Origin: G963674665 sp963674665
GTDB lineage: Bacteria > Desulfobacterota > Desulfovibrionia > Desulfovibrionales > Desulfovibrionaceae
DNA: 64,000 nucleotides
Direction of reading: 5' to 3'
Assembly: GCA_963674665.2 (NCBI GenBank)
Contig: CAXXPL010000015.1
Coordinates: forward strand, 1-64,000
Under the pieces are notes generated by a model. It had not been told where the DNA came from and made no database searches. It saw only the letters and a program-made list of their open reading frames with translations. A program made the position numbers and the translations under genes. Below, piece after piece: positions 9,863 through 18,005 of the stretch (positions are counted from its first letter, which is position 1; every line of letters begins with the position of its first letter).

Positions 9863-10702
9863 TCAGGTGTCCTGGTCCACGATGGAACCGGTGGAGGCGA
9901 GGATGAGATCCAGCAGAACCTGTTCGGCGTCCAGGCCCGAGCTCGAGGTGCGGCGCGCTTCAGCGGCCTGTTCCAGCAGGTCGGCCTGGGAGGCCAGACG
10001 GGTGGCCTGGAGCTCCAGGCTTGCCTCGCGCGATTCGTAGATCTCGCTGATGGAGCCGATCTGGTCCGTGTAGCCGTTGAGGATGGTTTCCTGGGAGGCG
10101 CGGTAGGTGGCGTCAGAGAGGTCGTCCACGCCGTCGTCCGCCTCCAGGGCGTCCCAGTTGATGCTGTCCAGATCGTGAAAGTTGAGATAGAAGCCGCCGT
10201 CCTTGTAGGCCTGGATGTAGACCTTGCCGTCGGCGTCGATCTGCTCGGTGTTCCACTGGCTGCCGTCCAGCATGTAGATGCCGTTGAAGTCAGTGTTGGA
10301 TACCAGGGCCTTCACCTGGTCACGCAGGGAGTCGTAGTCCGACTGCACGGTGGAGTCGTAGGTCAGGGTGCCGTCATCGAGCTGGTCGATGATGTCCTTC
10401 ATGTCGCTGAGGGCCGAGTATATCTGCGCCACTCCGTCGTGGGCCACGCCCATGAGCTTGGCCGCCTCCTCCACGTTACGGGAGTTCTGCATGGTGGAGC
10501 GGGCGTCGGCGCGCAGAGTGCCGGTGATGGCCTCGTCAAATGGATTGGTAAGGGGCTGCACCGGTTGTCTGGACAGGACCATGTCCCGCAGGCTGGCCGC
10601 AACACCAGAGCCGGTGAGATAGGCGTTGGTCAACAGCCCCTGCTCCAGGAGCTGCATCGACGTGTCGTAGATGAAATAGCGTTCCAGGGTGCTGAGAGCC
10701 AT
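9863..10702 (-). CDS. Short flagellin-like protein
   Basis: A ~279-residue protein with the layout of a small flagellin or hook-associated protein: an N-terminal helical segment with the phrase ARSTMQNSRNVEEAAKLMGVAHDGV, a short polar middle, and a C-terminal helical segment from about residue 205 (ILNGYTDQIGSISEIYESREASLELQATRL). It lacks the fully canonical flagellin N-terminus. The start at 10702 (MALSTLERYF) is preceded by AAGGA. A sigma-28 promoter lies upstream (10778-10805), supporting a flagellar role. It could be a minor flagellin, a FlgL-like junction protein or a specialised filament protein. No flagellar structural genes flank it. Confidence 0.7.
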   Translation of the reverse strand: MALSTLERYFIYDTSMQLLEQGLLTNAYLTGSGVAASLRDMVLSRQPVQPLTNPFDEAITGTLRADARSTMQNSRNVEEAAKLMGVAHDGVAQIYSALSDMKDIIDQLDDGTLTYDSTVQSDYDSLRDQVKALVSNTDFNGIYMLDGSQWNTEQIDADGKVYIQAYKDGGFYLNFHDLDSINWDALEADDGVDDLSDATYRASQETILNGYTDQIGSISEIYESREASLELQATRLASQADLLEQAAEARRTSSSGLDAEQVLLDLILASTGSIVDQDT

Positions 10703-10777
10703 GCCCCACCGTCCTTGGCAAGGAGAAGGTCCATAACCGGACGTCCAAAAAGGACGCAAAATATCTTTTCATACTCC

Positions 10778-10805
10778 TTATCGGCAGAGGAGCCGGAGAT
10801 GTTTA
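10778..10805 (-). promoter_or_regulatory. Sigma-28 (FliA) promoter of the flagellin-like gene
   Basis: On the minus strand, TAAA (10805-10802), a 16-base spacer and an exact GCCGATAA (10785-10778) match the flagellar sigma-28 consensus (TAAA, 15-16, GCCGATAA). It sits about 75 bp upstream of the start codon at 10702. Confidence 0.8.
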
Positions 10806-10830
10806 GGGAGGAAAGGCGGATCAGCCGAAA

Positions 10831-11769
10831 TCAGCGAACATTGATCCAGGTCAGCTCATGCTTGTTGTGATGCAGATGCACGAGCCGCGACCCGGGAATG
10901 GCCGCGAACTCCCTGGCGGTCTCGTGGTCCGTGGCGGCCTGGAACTTGAGGGTGCAGACCATGTTTCGGCACTCCCCAAGCTCCCGCCAGCGCAGGACGT
11001 GCTTCAACAGCCGTTCGGGATAACAGGCGATGTCCGAGAACAGCCAGTCCACGGGGCCAGCGGTACGTGGGTCCACGGCAAAACCGCTGCCTTGGACGAA
11101 CTCCACATTGGGAAGGTTCGCGATCTCCGGAACGAGGGGCGCCTTGTCGATGCTCCGCACCCGCGCTCCGAGACCGGCCAGTACCCAGGTCCAGCCTCCG
11201 GGGCTGCCCCCGAGATCCAGGCAGAGTTCGCCGGGTTGGGGGTGTTTTCCCAGTAATGTGAACACTTCCCATAGCTTGAGATAGGCGCGGTTGGGCGGAC
11301 CGACCTTGTCCTCCTGGAACCTGGCCTCTCCATTGGGAAAGGGGCTGGAGCAGCGGGGCGCGGCCAGCAGGGTGTTGCGGTCCAGCAGGGCCCAAGAACC
11401 TAGAGGGGCGGTGGGAGCCGGAGTCCCGAATTCCAGTGGCCTGGCCGAGACCTTGGGCAGTTGCTCCTGGATAAGGGTGGCGCGGCGGTGCTCCTCGACG
11501 GAGAAGAGCCACCAGTTGCGTTGCGTCTCCCGCAGGATACCCGCGGCCTGCTTGATGGAAGAGAAGGAGTGGCGTTTGGGTTCGAACCAGACGTTCTGCG
11601 CCCAGGCGGGCAAGGGCGTTTCACTGTCGGATGCGGTCCTGGATTCAGGAGTGCGGGCCAGCACGAGGCGCTCCCTGGTCCAGAGGATTTCGAAGGAAAG
11701 GTGCGCCAACTCCCGGAGCAGTTGCTCCTCGTACCCAGGCGGCGCTAGATAGGCGTTTGCGGCGTTCAT
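10831..11769 (-). CDS. RlmM/FtsJ-type RNA 2'-O-methyltransferase
   Basis: A 312-residue protein with a C-terminal RrmJ/FtsJ Rossmann methyltransferase domain. SAM-binding motif I is LDLGGSPGGWTW (about 184-195). Candidate catalytic residues of the K-D-K-E tetrad are Lys165 (AYLKLWE), Asp246 (FSDIACYP) and Lys275 (CTLKFQ). The N-terminal ~150 residues resemble the substrate-binding part of RlmM, the enzyme that 2'-O-methylates C2498 of 23S rRNA. It is shorter than E. coli RlmM (about 366). Downstream is the flagellin-like gene with its own promoter. The fold assignment is strong; the exact rRNA target is inferred. Confidence 0.78.
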   Translation of the reverse strand: MNAANAYLAPPGYEEQLLRELAHLSFEILWTRERLVLARTPESRTASDSETPLPAWAQNVWFEPKRHSFSSIKQAAGILRETQRNWWLFSVEEHRRATLIQEQLPKVSARPLEFGTPAPTAPLGSWALLDRNTLLAAPRCSSPFPNGEARFQEDKVGPPNRAYLKLWEVFTLLGKHPQPGELCLDLGGSPGGWTWVLAGLGARVRSIDKAPLVPEIANLPNVEFVQGSGFAVDPRTAGPVDWLFSDIACYPERLLKHVLRWRELGECRNMVCTLKFQAATDHETAREFAAIPGSRLVHLHHNKHELTWINVR

Positions 11770-11801
11770 GAACGCAAGGTAGTACTTTTTTGAAGGTGCG
11801 G

Positions 11802-11839
11802 AAAGGGTTTCCAGGGGGAACCCTTTTTGGGCAAAAAGG
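11802..11839. terminator. Overlapping hairpins between rlmM-like and chemoreceptor genes
   Basis: Two overlapping inverted repeats: AAAGGGTT (11802-11809) with AACCCTTT (11819-11826), and CCTTTTT (11822-11828) with AAAAAGG (11833-11839) over a 4-base loop. They lie 3' of the minus-strand chemoreceptor ending at 11880 and are likely its terminator, sharing the G-rich style of the hairpins near 3.2 and 59.35 kb. Confidence 0.55.
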
Positions 11840-11879
11840 TGCTCCCCTCTCGAAAAGCTTTACAGCGATTTTTTTGAAA

Positions 11880-13424
11880 TCACTGTTCGCAGGCGTTGAC
11901 GCGGAGTTTCTGGGCCAGTTCCTGCAACCGCTCCATGGTGGCGTTGGCGCGTTCCATGCCCTGGGCGGTTTCCTGCGACACCCGCTCCACTTCCAGCATG
12001 GTGCCCGCGATCTCCCCCATGGAGTGCTCCTGTTTCTGGGTGGTTTCCCGCATGGTGCGCATGCGTTCGAAGGTGGCATCCACCATTTCCACGATCTCGC
12101 GCAGGGTCTGGCCGGACTCACGGGCGTGCCCGGTAGCCTGGCTCACGGCGTCCGTGGCGCGCTCCACGCTGCGGACACCCTGATGGGTCCGGGATTGGAT
12201 TGTGGAGACCGTTTCCCCCACCTCCCTGGTGGCGGTCATGGTGCGCTCCGCGAGTTTTCTGACCTCGTCGGCCACCACGGCGAAGCCCCTCCCGAGATCA
12301 CCTGCGCGGGCCGCCTCGATGGCGGCGTTGAGAGCCAGCAGGTTGGTCTGATCGGCTATGTCCGCGATGACCTGGGCCACGCCTCCGATGTCCGCTGCCT
12401 GGCGGTCGAGCTCGTGCATCTGATCGCGCAGTTCAGTGGCAAGAGTGTTGACCTCGGTGATGGCCTGCAGGGCCTTTTCCATGATCTGGGCGCCGAGATT
12501 GGCCTTGTCGTTGGTGAGCCGGGCCTGGTCCATGGTGTCGTCCGTGGCCTGGGCCATGGCGGTGAGGTTCAATTGCAGGGACTGGATATCCTCCACGCTG
12601 CGGCGCACGTGGTCCTTTTGCAGCAAGGCTCCGTGACTGGCCTCCTGAACACGCTGGCGCATCTCCTCGGCGATGGTGTCCATATCCTGGGCCGCCTCGG
12701 CAACACTGCGGCTGGTGGCGGTGATGCAGGCCACGGTCTCCTGTAATTGGCGCTCCTGTACGTGGCGCTGCGTGATGTCCTGCAGGATCTTGAGGCTGCC
12801 CATGACGCGGCCCTGGCGGTTTGTGACCTCCTCCTCCTTGAGAAGGAATGTCCGGGTGACACTGTCCCGCTCCACCTGCATGACGGTGTCGTCCGATCCG
12901 CCGTGGGAGGCGCGGCAGAGCAGATGGAAGTCCGGGATGCTGGCGAAGAGTTCGCGGCAGAGTCTGCCCTTGACCTCGCGGATGCTGATCCCGGCCAGGT
13001 CGGCGGTGGCCATGTTGGCGATGAGCACCCGGTTGTCCGGGGCTATGAGGTAGGTGGGAGAGGGGATGGCGTCCAAGATGGTCCGGTTGAGGTTGAGTAC
13101 GCCAAGCACCGCATCCAGGATGTCGTTAACGCTCCTGGCCAGGCGGGCCAGCTCCGGTTTCTTGCCGGGGTCCAGTCGCTTGTGGAAGGCCATTGCACCG
13201 CAGGCTTCCTCAAGCAAACCAGCATGACCGGCGAGTTCGGTGAGGGAGCCGTGCAGGAGATAATGGAGCAGAGCGGTGCAAAGCAGCATCAGAACAATGA
13301 GAAACAGGCAGGCGATCCTGCCGGACAATGCGTCAGCGGCGTACGTGGTGACGAGCCCCCCCAAAGCGATGGCCGCTGCGATCATGGTCCAGAGGCAGCA
13401 TTGCGCTTTGGTTCGTATGGTCAT
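11880..13424 (-). CDS. Methyl-accepting chemotaxis protein with PAS domain
   Basis: A 514-residue chemoreceptor. Two hydrophobic segments near the N-terminus (about 10-30 and 36-56) leave almost no periplasmic loop, so sensing is probably through the cytoplasmic PAS domain at about 110-225 (NRTILDAIPSPTYLIAPDNR). The C-terminal signalling domain carries the conserved hairpin tip DQTNLLALNAAIEAARAG and a following VVADEVRKLAE. No clear HAMP domain is seen. The start has a strong AAGGAGG just upstream. Its CheW-binding tip would couple it to the kinase array. The PAS ligand or cofactor cannot be told from sequence. Confidence 0.92.
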   Translation of the reverse strand: MTIRTKAQCCLWTMIAAAIALGGLVTTYAADALSGRIACLFLIVLMLLCTALLHYLLHGSLTELAGHAGLLEEACGAMAFHKRLDPGKKPELARLARSVNDILDAVLGVLNLNRTILDAIPSPTYLIAPDNRVLIANMATADLAGISIREVKGRLCRELFASIPDFHLLCRASHGGSDDTVMQVERDSVTRTFLLKEEEVTNRQGRVMGSLKILQDITQRHVQERQLQETVACITATSRSVAEAAQDMDTIAEEMRQRVQEASHGALLQKDHVRRSVEDIQSLQLNLTAMAQATDDTMDQARLTNDKANLGAQIMEKALQAITEVNTLATELRDQMHELDRQAADIGGVAQVIADIADQTNLLALNAAIEAARAGDLGRGFAVVADEVRKLAERTMTATREVGETVSTIQSRTHQGVRSVERATDAVSQATGHARESGQTLREIVEMVDATFERMRTMRETTQKQEHSMGEIAGTMLEVERVSQETAQGMERANATMERLQELAQKLRVNACEQ

Positions 13425-13860
13425 GACTTCCTCCTTGAGGATAGTTGTCGTGTTTCACAGCGGGAGTGAACAGCATGTCTGCGTGTGCCGTACATCCGCT
13501 CCGGCTTCGGACAGGGGCGAGTGAAGTCGGTAATGCGCGAAATACACGCGGTTCAATCCATGGGATGGATACATGTGCTTTTTGATTGCAGCCAAAAACA
13601 AAGGTCATTTTGCGAATCTCATGGTGTCCGCATGCCTGGGGGGCGTCAAGCGAAGAATGTGTGTCAAATGGCCGGCAACAACTATTTCATTTTTGAGCAG
13701 ACAGTTGGCATGCAAGTTATTTTCCGCACATATCCGCATAACGGAGAAGCGAGCAAAAAGGTTGAGGCCCCGGGGCGAATTCCCGAGGCCTGTGTGGATT
13801 CGCACTGGTTGGAAAAGGGTGTCGCCGCCGGACCTGTGGATGCATCCGGCGGAGACAGGA
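13425..13860. other. Intergenic region between cheW and the PAS chemoreceptor
   Basis: A 436-bp gap without a supportable gene. It contains the cheW terminator (13765-13791) and must hold the promoter of the downstream chemoreceptor starting at 13424. No sigma-28 match was found by eye. Confidence 0.5.
13765..13791 (-). terminator. Rho-independent terminator of the chemoreceptor-cheW operon
   Basis: On the minus strand, AGGCCTCGGG, a 7-base loop and CCCGGGGCCT form a 10-bp stem (one G-U) followed within a few bases by CTTTTT. It lies about 70 bp after the cheW stop. Confidence 0.75.
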
Positions 13861-14424
13861 TCAGGAGGTTGAGGCTTCGACAAGGGAAAATTCCTGTTGC
13901 TTTGCCTGAGAAGCGAATTCCTGCCTGGCCGTGGCCAGGTCGTGCAGTTCCTGTGTCGAAAAGATCGCATCGATGTCCAGGACAATGATGAATCTGTTGT
14001 TCTGCTGGGCCATACCCTTGATGAACCGGGTGCTGATGGCCGCTCCCAAACGGGGAGGGGGTGCGATGTCATCCGGAGGTATCTCCACAACCTCCTGGAC
14101 AGAGTCGGCCAGGGTCCCGACAACCGCGAGTTCTTCGGCGGAATTGTCCTTGCTGTCGTGCCTGAGGTCCACTTCCGTGATGATCACGCAGGTGTCGATG
14201 TCCATCACGGTCTTGCTCATGCCGAATTTGAGACGGAGGTCGATGACCGGCACGGCATGGCCGCGGATGTTGATGACCCCGCGCATGAATGAGGGCATGC
14301 GTGGAATTTTGGTTATGTTCTTGTCATCTATGATCTCCCGCACCGAGGAGATGCCCATGGCAAAGAGTTCCTCTCCAAGGGTGAAGGTGAGGTATTGGTG
14401 CAGTTCGGCAGTGATGGTGGTCAT
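13861..14424 (-). CDS. cheW: CheW chemotaxis coupling protein
   Basis: A ~187-residue CheW-type protein of one SH3-like domain: YLTFTLGEELFAMGISSVREI at the N-terminus and MRGVINIRGHAVPVIDLR, a diagnostic stretch, at about 50-68. CheW links chemoreceptors to the histidine kinase CheA. The start at 14424 (MTTITAELHQ) is chosen from conservation and GGGGAG upstream; longer readings to 14547 run into the preceding gene. It lies 67 bp after the HBM chemoreceptor and ends before a strong terminator, so the pair forms one operon with a dedicated coupling protein. No cheA is present in the window. Confidence 0.93.
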   Translation of the reverse strand: MTTITAELHQYLTFTLGEELFAMGISSVREIIDDKNITKIPRMPSFMRGVINIRGHAVPVIDLRLKFGMSKTVMDIDTCVIITEVDLRHDSKDNSAEELAVVGTLADSVQEVVEIPPDDIAPPPRLGAAISTRFIKGMAQQNNRFIIVLDIDAIFSTQELHDLATARQEFASQAKQQEFSLVEASTS

Positions 14425-14491
14425 GGCGGCACTCCCCGCTGATGCTTCAAAGTTGTCTTGCGGCGTGAACTCGTGAAACCAAGGGGACGCG

Positions 14492-16534
14492 TCAGAAACG
14501 TTCGAAATCCTCGTCCGTGGAACTGTCCATCTCAAGCGCCACTCCACGGGATTTGTCGCCCCGTCCCTGAGACATGGCCTTTTGAGTCCGGCGTCGTGCC
14601 GCGCCGGTTCCGCCTTCGGGCAGGGCCTTTGCCGAGGGTTGATGGGAGCCTTGGGTCTGCGCGCTGACTCTGAAGAAGCCCATGGTGCTCATGAGCTGTT
14701 CGGCCTGGCTGGAAAGCTCCTCTGACGTGGAGGCCATCTCTTCGGACGCGGAAGCGTTCTGCTGCACCACCTGGTCCAGCTGCTGCACGGCCTTGTTGAT
14801 CTGTTCGGCGCCCGCGTTCTGCTCGTTGCTCGCGGCGGCGATCTCCTGGATGAGTTCCGCGGTGCGTTTGATGTCCGGCACCATCTTGGAGAGCATCTGC
14901 CCGGCGTTTTCCGCCACCTGGACGCTGGATGTGGACAGTTCGCTGATCTCGGCGGCGGCCGCACCACTGCGTTCGGCAAGCTTGCGCACTTCTGCGGCAA
15001 CAACCGCGAATCCCTTGCCGTGTTCCCCGGCCCGGGCAGCCTCGATGGCGGCGTTCAGGGCAAGGAGGTTGGTCTGGCGGGCAATCTCCTCGATGATGGA
15101 TATTTTCTCGGCGATGTTCTTCATGGCTTCCACAGCCTGGGCCACGGCCTTGCCTCCTTCCTCCGCGTCGGACGCGGCCTTGATGGCTATCTGCTGGGTC
15201 TGCTGCGCGTTGTCCGCGTTCTGGCGGATGTTCGAGGTCATCTGCTCCATGGAGGAGGAGACTTCCTCCACGCTGGCGGCCTGTTCAGTGGCTCCCTGCG
15301 AGAGTGACTGGGCAGAGGAGCTGAGTTCCTCGCTGCCCGAAGCAACGTTGTCCGTTGCGGTCTGCACCTCGGCCACCACGTCGCGCAGTTGCGTCACCAT
15401 CTCGTTGAGCGCGGCTGCCAGGATGCCCACCTCGTCCCTCTGGTCGATTTCCAGGGTTCTGGTAAAGTCGCCCTTGGACATTGCCTGGGCAAAGTCGACA
15501 CCCTTGATGATGGGGCGGGTGATGGAGCGGGTCAGGAACATGGCCACCGCGATGCCGATGAGTGTGGCGAAGGCGAGGCCGATGAACATGATGCGGGTGG
15601 CGTTGGAGAGGCTTGTCACGGCCAGATTGGCGATCCTCTCGGTCTGTGCTATACCGGCCGCCGCGGTTTCCTGTGCCGCATCGAGCACTTCGCCGCCCAC
15701 TTTGCTGCGCTGCATGTTCAAGTCGTCCAAGGATATCCAGTTCTGTTCAAATCCCTCCATGGCGGTCCGGTATGCATTGGCCGCCTCATAGACCTTGTTC
15801 AACTGTCGAGTGTTTACTTCTTTCCGTGTGAGGGAGTGCAACTCCTTGAACAGGCTTTCCATTTTTGGAAAATTTAACATGGCGGTCCGGAGCAGTTCCA
15901 GATCGCGGGTGGCCCGGGATTTGAAATTCTTGACGCGCGTGTCATTGCCCAGGTTGATGATCTCGTTGATCATGGTGATCTTTTTCAGGCGTTCGCGCAG
16001 CTGGTGTGTTGGGGCCTCGGAGCTGAACTCGCTCTCCATCGCCTTGTCCTGGCTTTCGAGGTATGCGGCGCATTCGCTCATGTACACCCCGGCGGATTCA
16101 TCGAGCTCTGTATTCAATCCGTTCATTTCTTGGATACGTTTGTTTGTCTGAGCGATAAGCTCCTTGTATTTGCTTGTTTTTTCAGAGGCTTGCGCCACAT
16201 GTTCTTGCAGTTTCACTAAATCTTTATATTTATCGGCATGTTGTCTGGCTTTGTCCAGATATTCCTCGGTCTTTTTCAGGTAGTCTTGGGCACCAGAAAG
16301 ATATTCATCGTCCTGGGACAGCCCGTATCCCCGCATATCGTACATGAGCATCAGGGCGTTGCGTTCGATGTTGTTGGCGATGCCGACTTCAGGGACATAC
16401 TCCTTATCGAGCTTGATGGACTGTTCCTCCACGTTGGTCATGTTGAAAATGGCCATTCCCCCCAGGGAGCAGGCTATAATGATGAGAAATCCGAACCCCA
16501 ACCCGATTTTCAGCGCCAGTTTCATATTCTTCAC
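14492..16534 (-). CDS. Methyl-accepting chemotaxis protein with helical (HBM-type) sensor
   Basis: A ~680-residue transmembrane chemoreceptor. TM1 is at about 5-27, a long all-helical periplasmic domain (about 35-300) resembles the bimodular four-helix HBM sensor, TM2 is near 305-325, then HAMP and a signalling domain with tip RQTNLLALNAAIEAARAGEH. The C-terminus is Ala/Glu/Ser-rich. The start is set at the GTG at 16534, where AGGAGG stands 6 bp upstream; the ATG at 16525 lies too far from that site, and an upstream ATG at 16567 would place the ribosome site inside the gene. cheW follows in the same operon. The ligand is unknown; HBM sensors elsewhere bind organic acids or peptides. Confidence 0.9.
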   Translation of the reverse strand: MKNMKLALKIGLGFGFLIIIACSLGGMAIFNMTNVEEQSIKLDKEYVPEVGIANNIERNALMLMYDMRGYGLSQDDEYLSGAQDYLKKTEEYLDKARQHADKYKDLVKLQEHVAQASEKTSKYKELIAQTNKRIQEMNGLNTELDESAGVYMSECAAYLESQDKAMESEFSSEAPTHQLRERLKKITMINEIINLGNDTRVKNFKSRATRDLELLRTAMLNFPKMESLFKELHSLTRKEVNTRQLNKVYEAANAYRTAMEGFEQNWISLDDLNMQRSKVGGEVLDAAQETAAAGIAQTERIANLAVTSLSNATRIMFIGLAFATLIGIAVAMFLTRSITRPIIKGVDFAQAMSKGDFTRTLEIDQRDEVGILAAALNEMVTQLRDVVAEVQTATDNVASGSEELSSSAQSLSQGATEQAASVEEVSSSMEQMTSNIRQNADNAQQTQQIAIKAASDAEEGGKAVAQAVEAMKNIAEKISIIEEIARQTNLLALNAAIEAARAGEHGKGFAVVAAEVRKLAERSGAAAAEISELSTSSVQVAENAGQMLSKMVPDIKRTAELIQEIAAASNEQNAGAEQINKAVQQLDQVVQQNASASEEMASTSEELSSQAEQLMSTMGFFRVSAQTQGSHQPSAKALPEGGTGAARRRTQKAMSQGRGDKSRGVALEMDSSTDEDFERF

Positions 16535-17001
16535 GTCTTGCCTCCTGATGCTCGCATTTTTCAACATGCTGAGAATTTTACTTGATGGTACTCGTCTCCA
16601 TAAACTGGCCGATAAACAGCCTGAACCGAGGCGGATCAGAAGCGCTGAATCTCGGTGAATAGGGTTTTAGGCGGTATATCGGAGAAGGCTGCAGAGTAAG
16701 GGTAGTATTATTGACAATAGATATCGTCCTCCGGAGGTGAAAATGAAAAAAAATAGTCAAGAATGAATTTATTATCATTATTGCACGTGGACGGAGATAG
16801 TGCAATGATTTGTGGAGAATTGCGACTGGAAAAACAGATTTTTCATTCACAAGAGAATGTTGAAAATGGAAGCAAGTTGTCCGCTGTTTTTTCAACATGG
16901 AAAACACAAGATCCATCCTTTGTTACAGAACCACAAGCCGGTCTTGACAATCGGCGCAAATGAATGGAGTAAGCGCGGGGGCGGAGGGGATTACACCAAT
17001 T
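16535..17001. other. Divergent AT-rich intergenic region
   Basis: About 470 bp between the divergent HBM chemoreceptor and the TVP38-type gene. It is clearly more AT-rich than its flanks. No gene longer than a spurious reading frame is supported. A plus-strand GCCGATAA at 16608-16615 has no matching TAAA at the right distance. Confidence 0.5.
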
Positions 17002-17736
17002 ATGAATACTGCCAACGGAACCGAGCGGATGAACCAGGAGGCGCGCTGGCTGCGCCGCCGCTCCTTGTGGAAGGCCGCCATTTTCGGCCTTTCCGTGGTC
17101 GCGCTGATTGCGTTGCTGCGGATAACGCCTCTTTCCGAAATTCTTCAGCCCGAGTGGGTGGATCACCACGTCAAGCGTCTTGGACTGTGGGGGGTCCTGA
17201 TTTTCACTTTTGGGGGCATGTGCGCCACGGCAGTGGGCACGCCGCGGCAGATCATTTCATCCATCGCGGGGTATGCCTACGGCGCGGTGGGGGGCACGGT
17301 GTTGGCCCTCGCGGCCACAGTTCTGGGCTGCCTGCTGAGTTTTACCTATGCGCGGCTTTTGGGTCGCACCCTGTTGCGCCGCCGCATGGGGGAGCGGCTG
17401 AAGCGACTGGATGAATTGCTGTGCCGGACGCCATTTTCCACCACGGTTTTCCTTCGCTTCATGCCTTTTACCAACAACCTTGCCACCAACCTGGTGGCCG
17501 GCGTCAGTAGCGCACCCCTGGGTTGGTTCATGCTCGGGTCGCTGTTGGGGTACCTGCCCCAGACGTTGCTGTTCGCGTTGCTGGGCAGCGGTGTGAAGCT
17601 GGGCAAAAACTGGCAACTGGCGCTCTCCATCGCCCTGTTCGCGGTTTCCCTCTGGATAGGCTATCTGCTCTTCCGCAGGAACTGGCAGCTGTACAAGGCG
17701 GCCAGGGAAGCGGAATCCGAGACAGACTCGGATTGA
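17002..17736 (+). CDS. TVP38/TMEM64 (VTT-domain) family membrane protein
   Basis: A ~244-residue integral membrane protein with five or six hydrophobic segments and the VTT/SNARE-associated domain (GTPRQIISSIAGYAYGAVGG followed by LGRTLLRR, and LRFMPFTNNLATNLVAGVS). Relatives (DedA/TVP38) are linked to membrane-potential homeostasis and lipid scrambling; the exact function of this member is unknown. The start is uncertain: ATG 17002 has GGAGGGG 12 bp upstream, while ATG 16960 and ATG 17029 are alternatives. It stands alone between chemoreceptor genes with no evident functional link. Confidence 0.82.
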   Translation: MNTANGTERMNQEARWLRRRSLWKAAIFGLSVVALIALLRITPLSEILQPEWVDHHVKRLGLWGVLIFTFGGMCATAVGTPRQIISSIAGYAYGAVGGTVLALAATVLGCLLSFTYARLLGRTLLRRRMGERLKRLDELLCRTPFSTTVFLRFMPFTNNLATNLVAGVSSAPLGWFMLGSLLGYLPQTLLFALLGSGVKLGKNWQLALSIALFAVSLWIGYLLFRRNWQLYKAAREAESETDSD

Positions 17737-17948
17737 CACCCATCTGAATCAACCTCCCTGCTCTACCACGCCCCGGGCTGGGAACACTCCACGTAAGACT
17801 TCGGTTACTCCGTCCATACACACATGCTGCGGTGGAATTCCCTTTGAAAAAATTTCCTATCTTCATAAGTGGAAAAGTGGCTGATAAATTGGGATGCTCC
17901 ATGATTCTTGGGTGAATAGCAATGAACAATTGATACTGACTTGCCCGA

Positions 17949-17967
17949 TATAACAATATTTGTTATA
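17949..17967. promoter_or_regulatory. Palindromic operator-like site upstream of chemoreceptor
   Basis: TATAACAA (17949-17956), loop TAT, TTGTTATA (17960-17967) form a perfect 8-bp palindrome about 40 bp before the chemoreceptor start at 18006. It could be an operator or a small hairpin in the 5' leader; the regulator is unknown. Confidence 0.35.
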
Positions 17968-18005
17968 AAAAAAATATTCAATTCTTAATCGTATGGGGGG
18001 ACATC

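Noticed and set aside
16608..16615. Plus-strand GCCGATAA resembling a sigma-28 -10 box
   Set aside because: No TAAA lies 15-16 bp upstream, and the nearest plus-strand gene starts almost 400 bp away.
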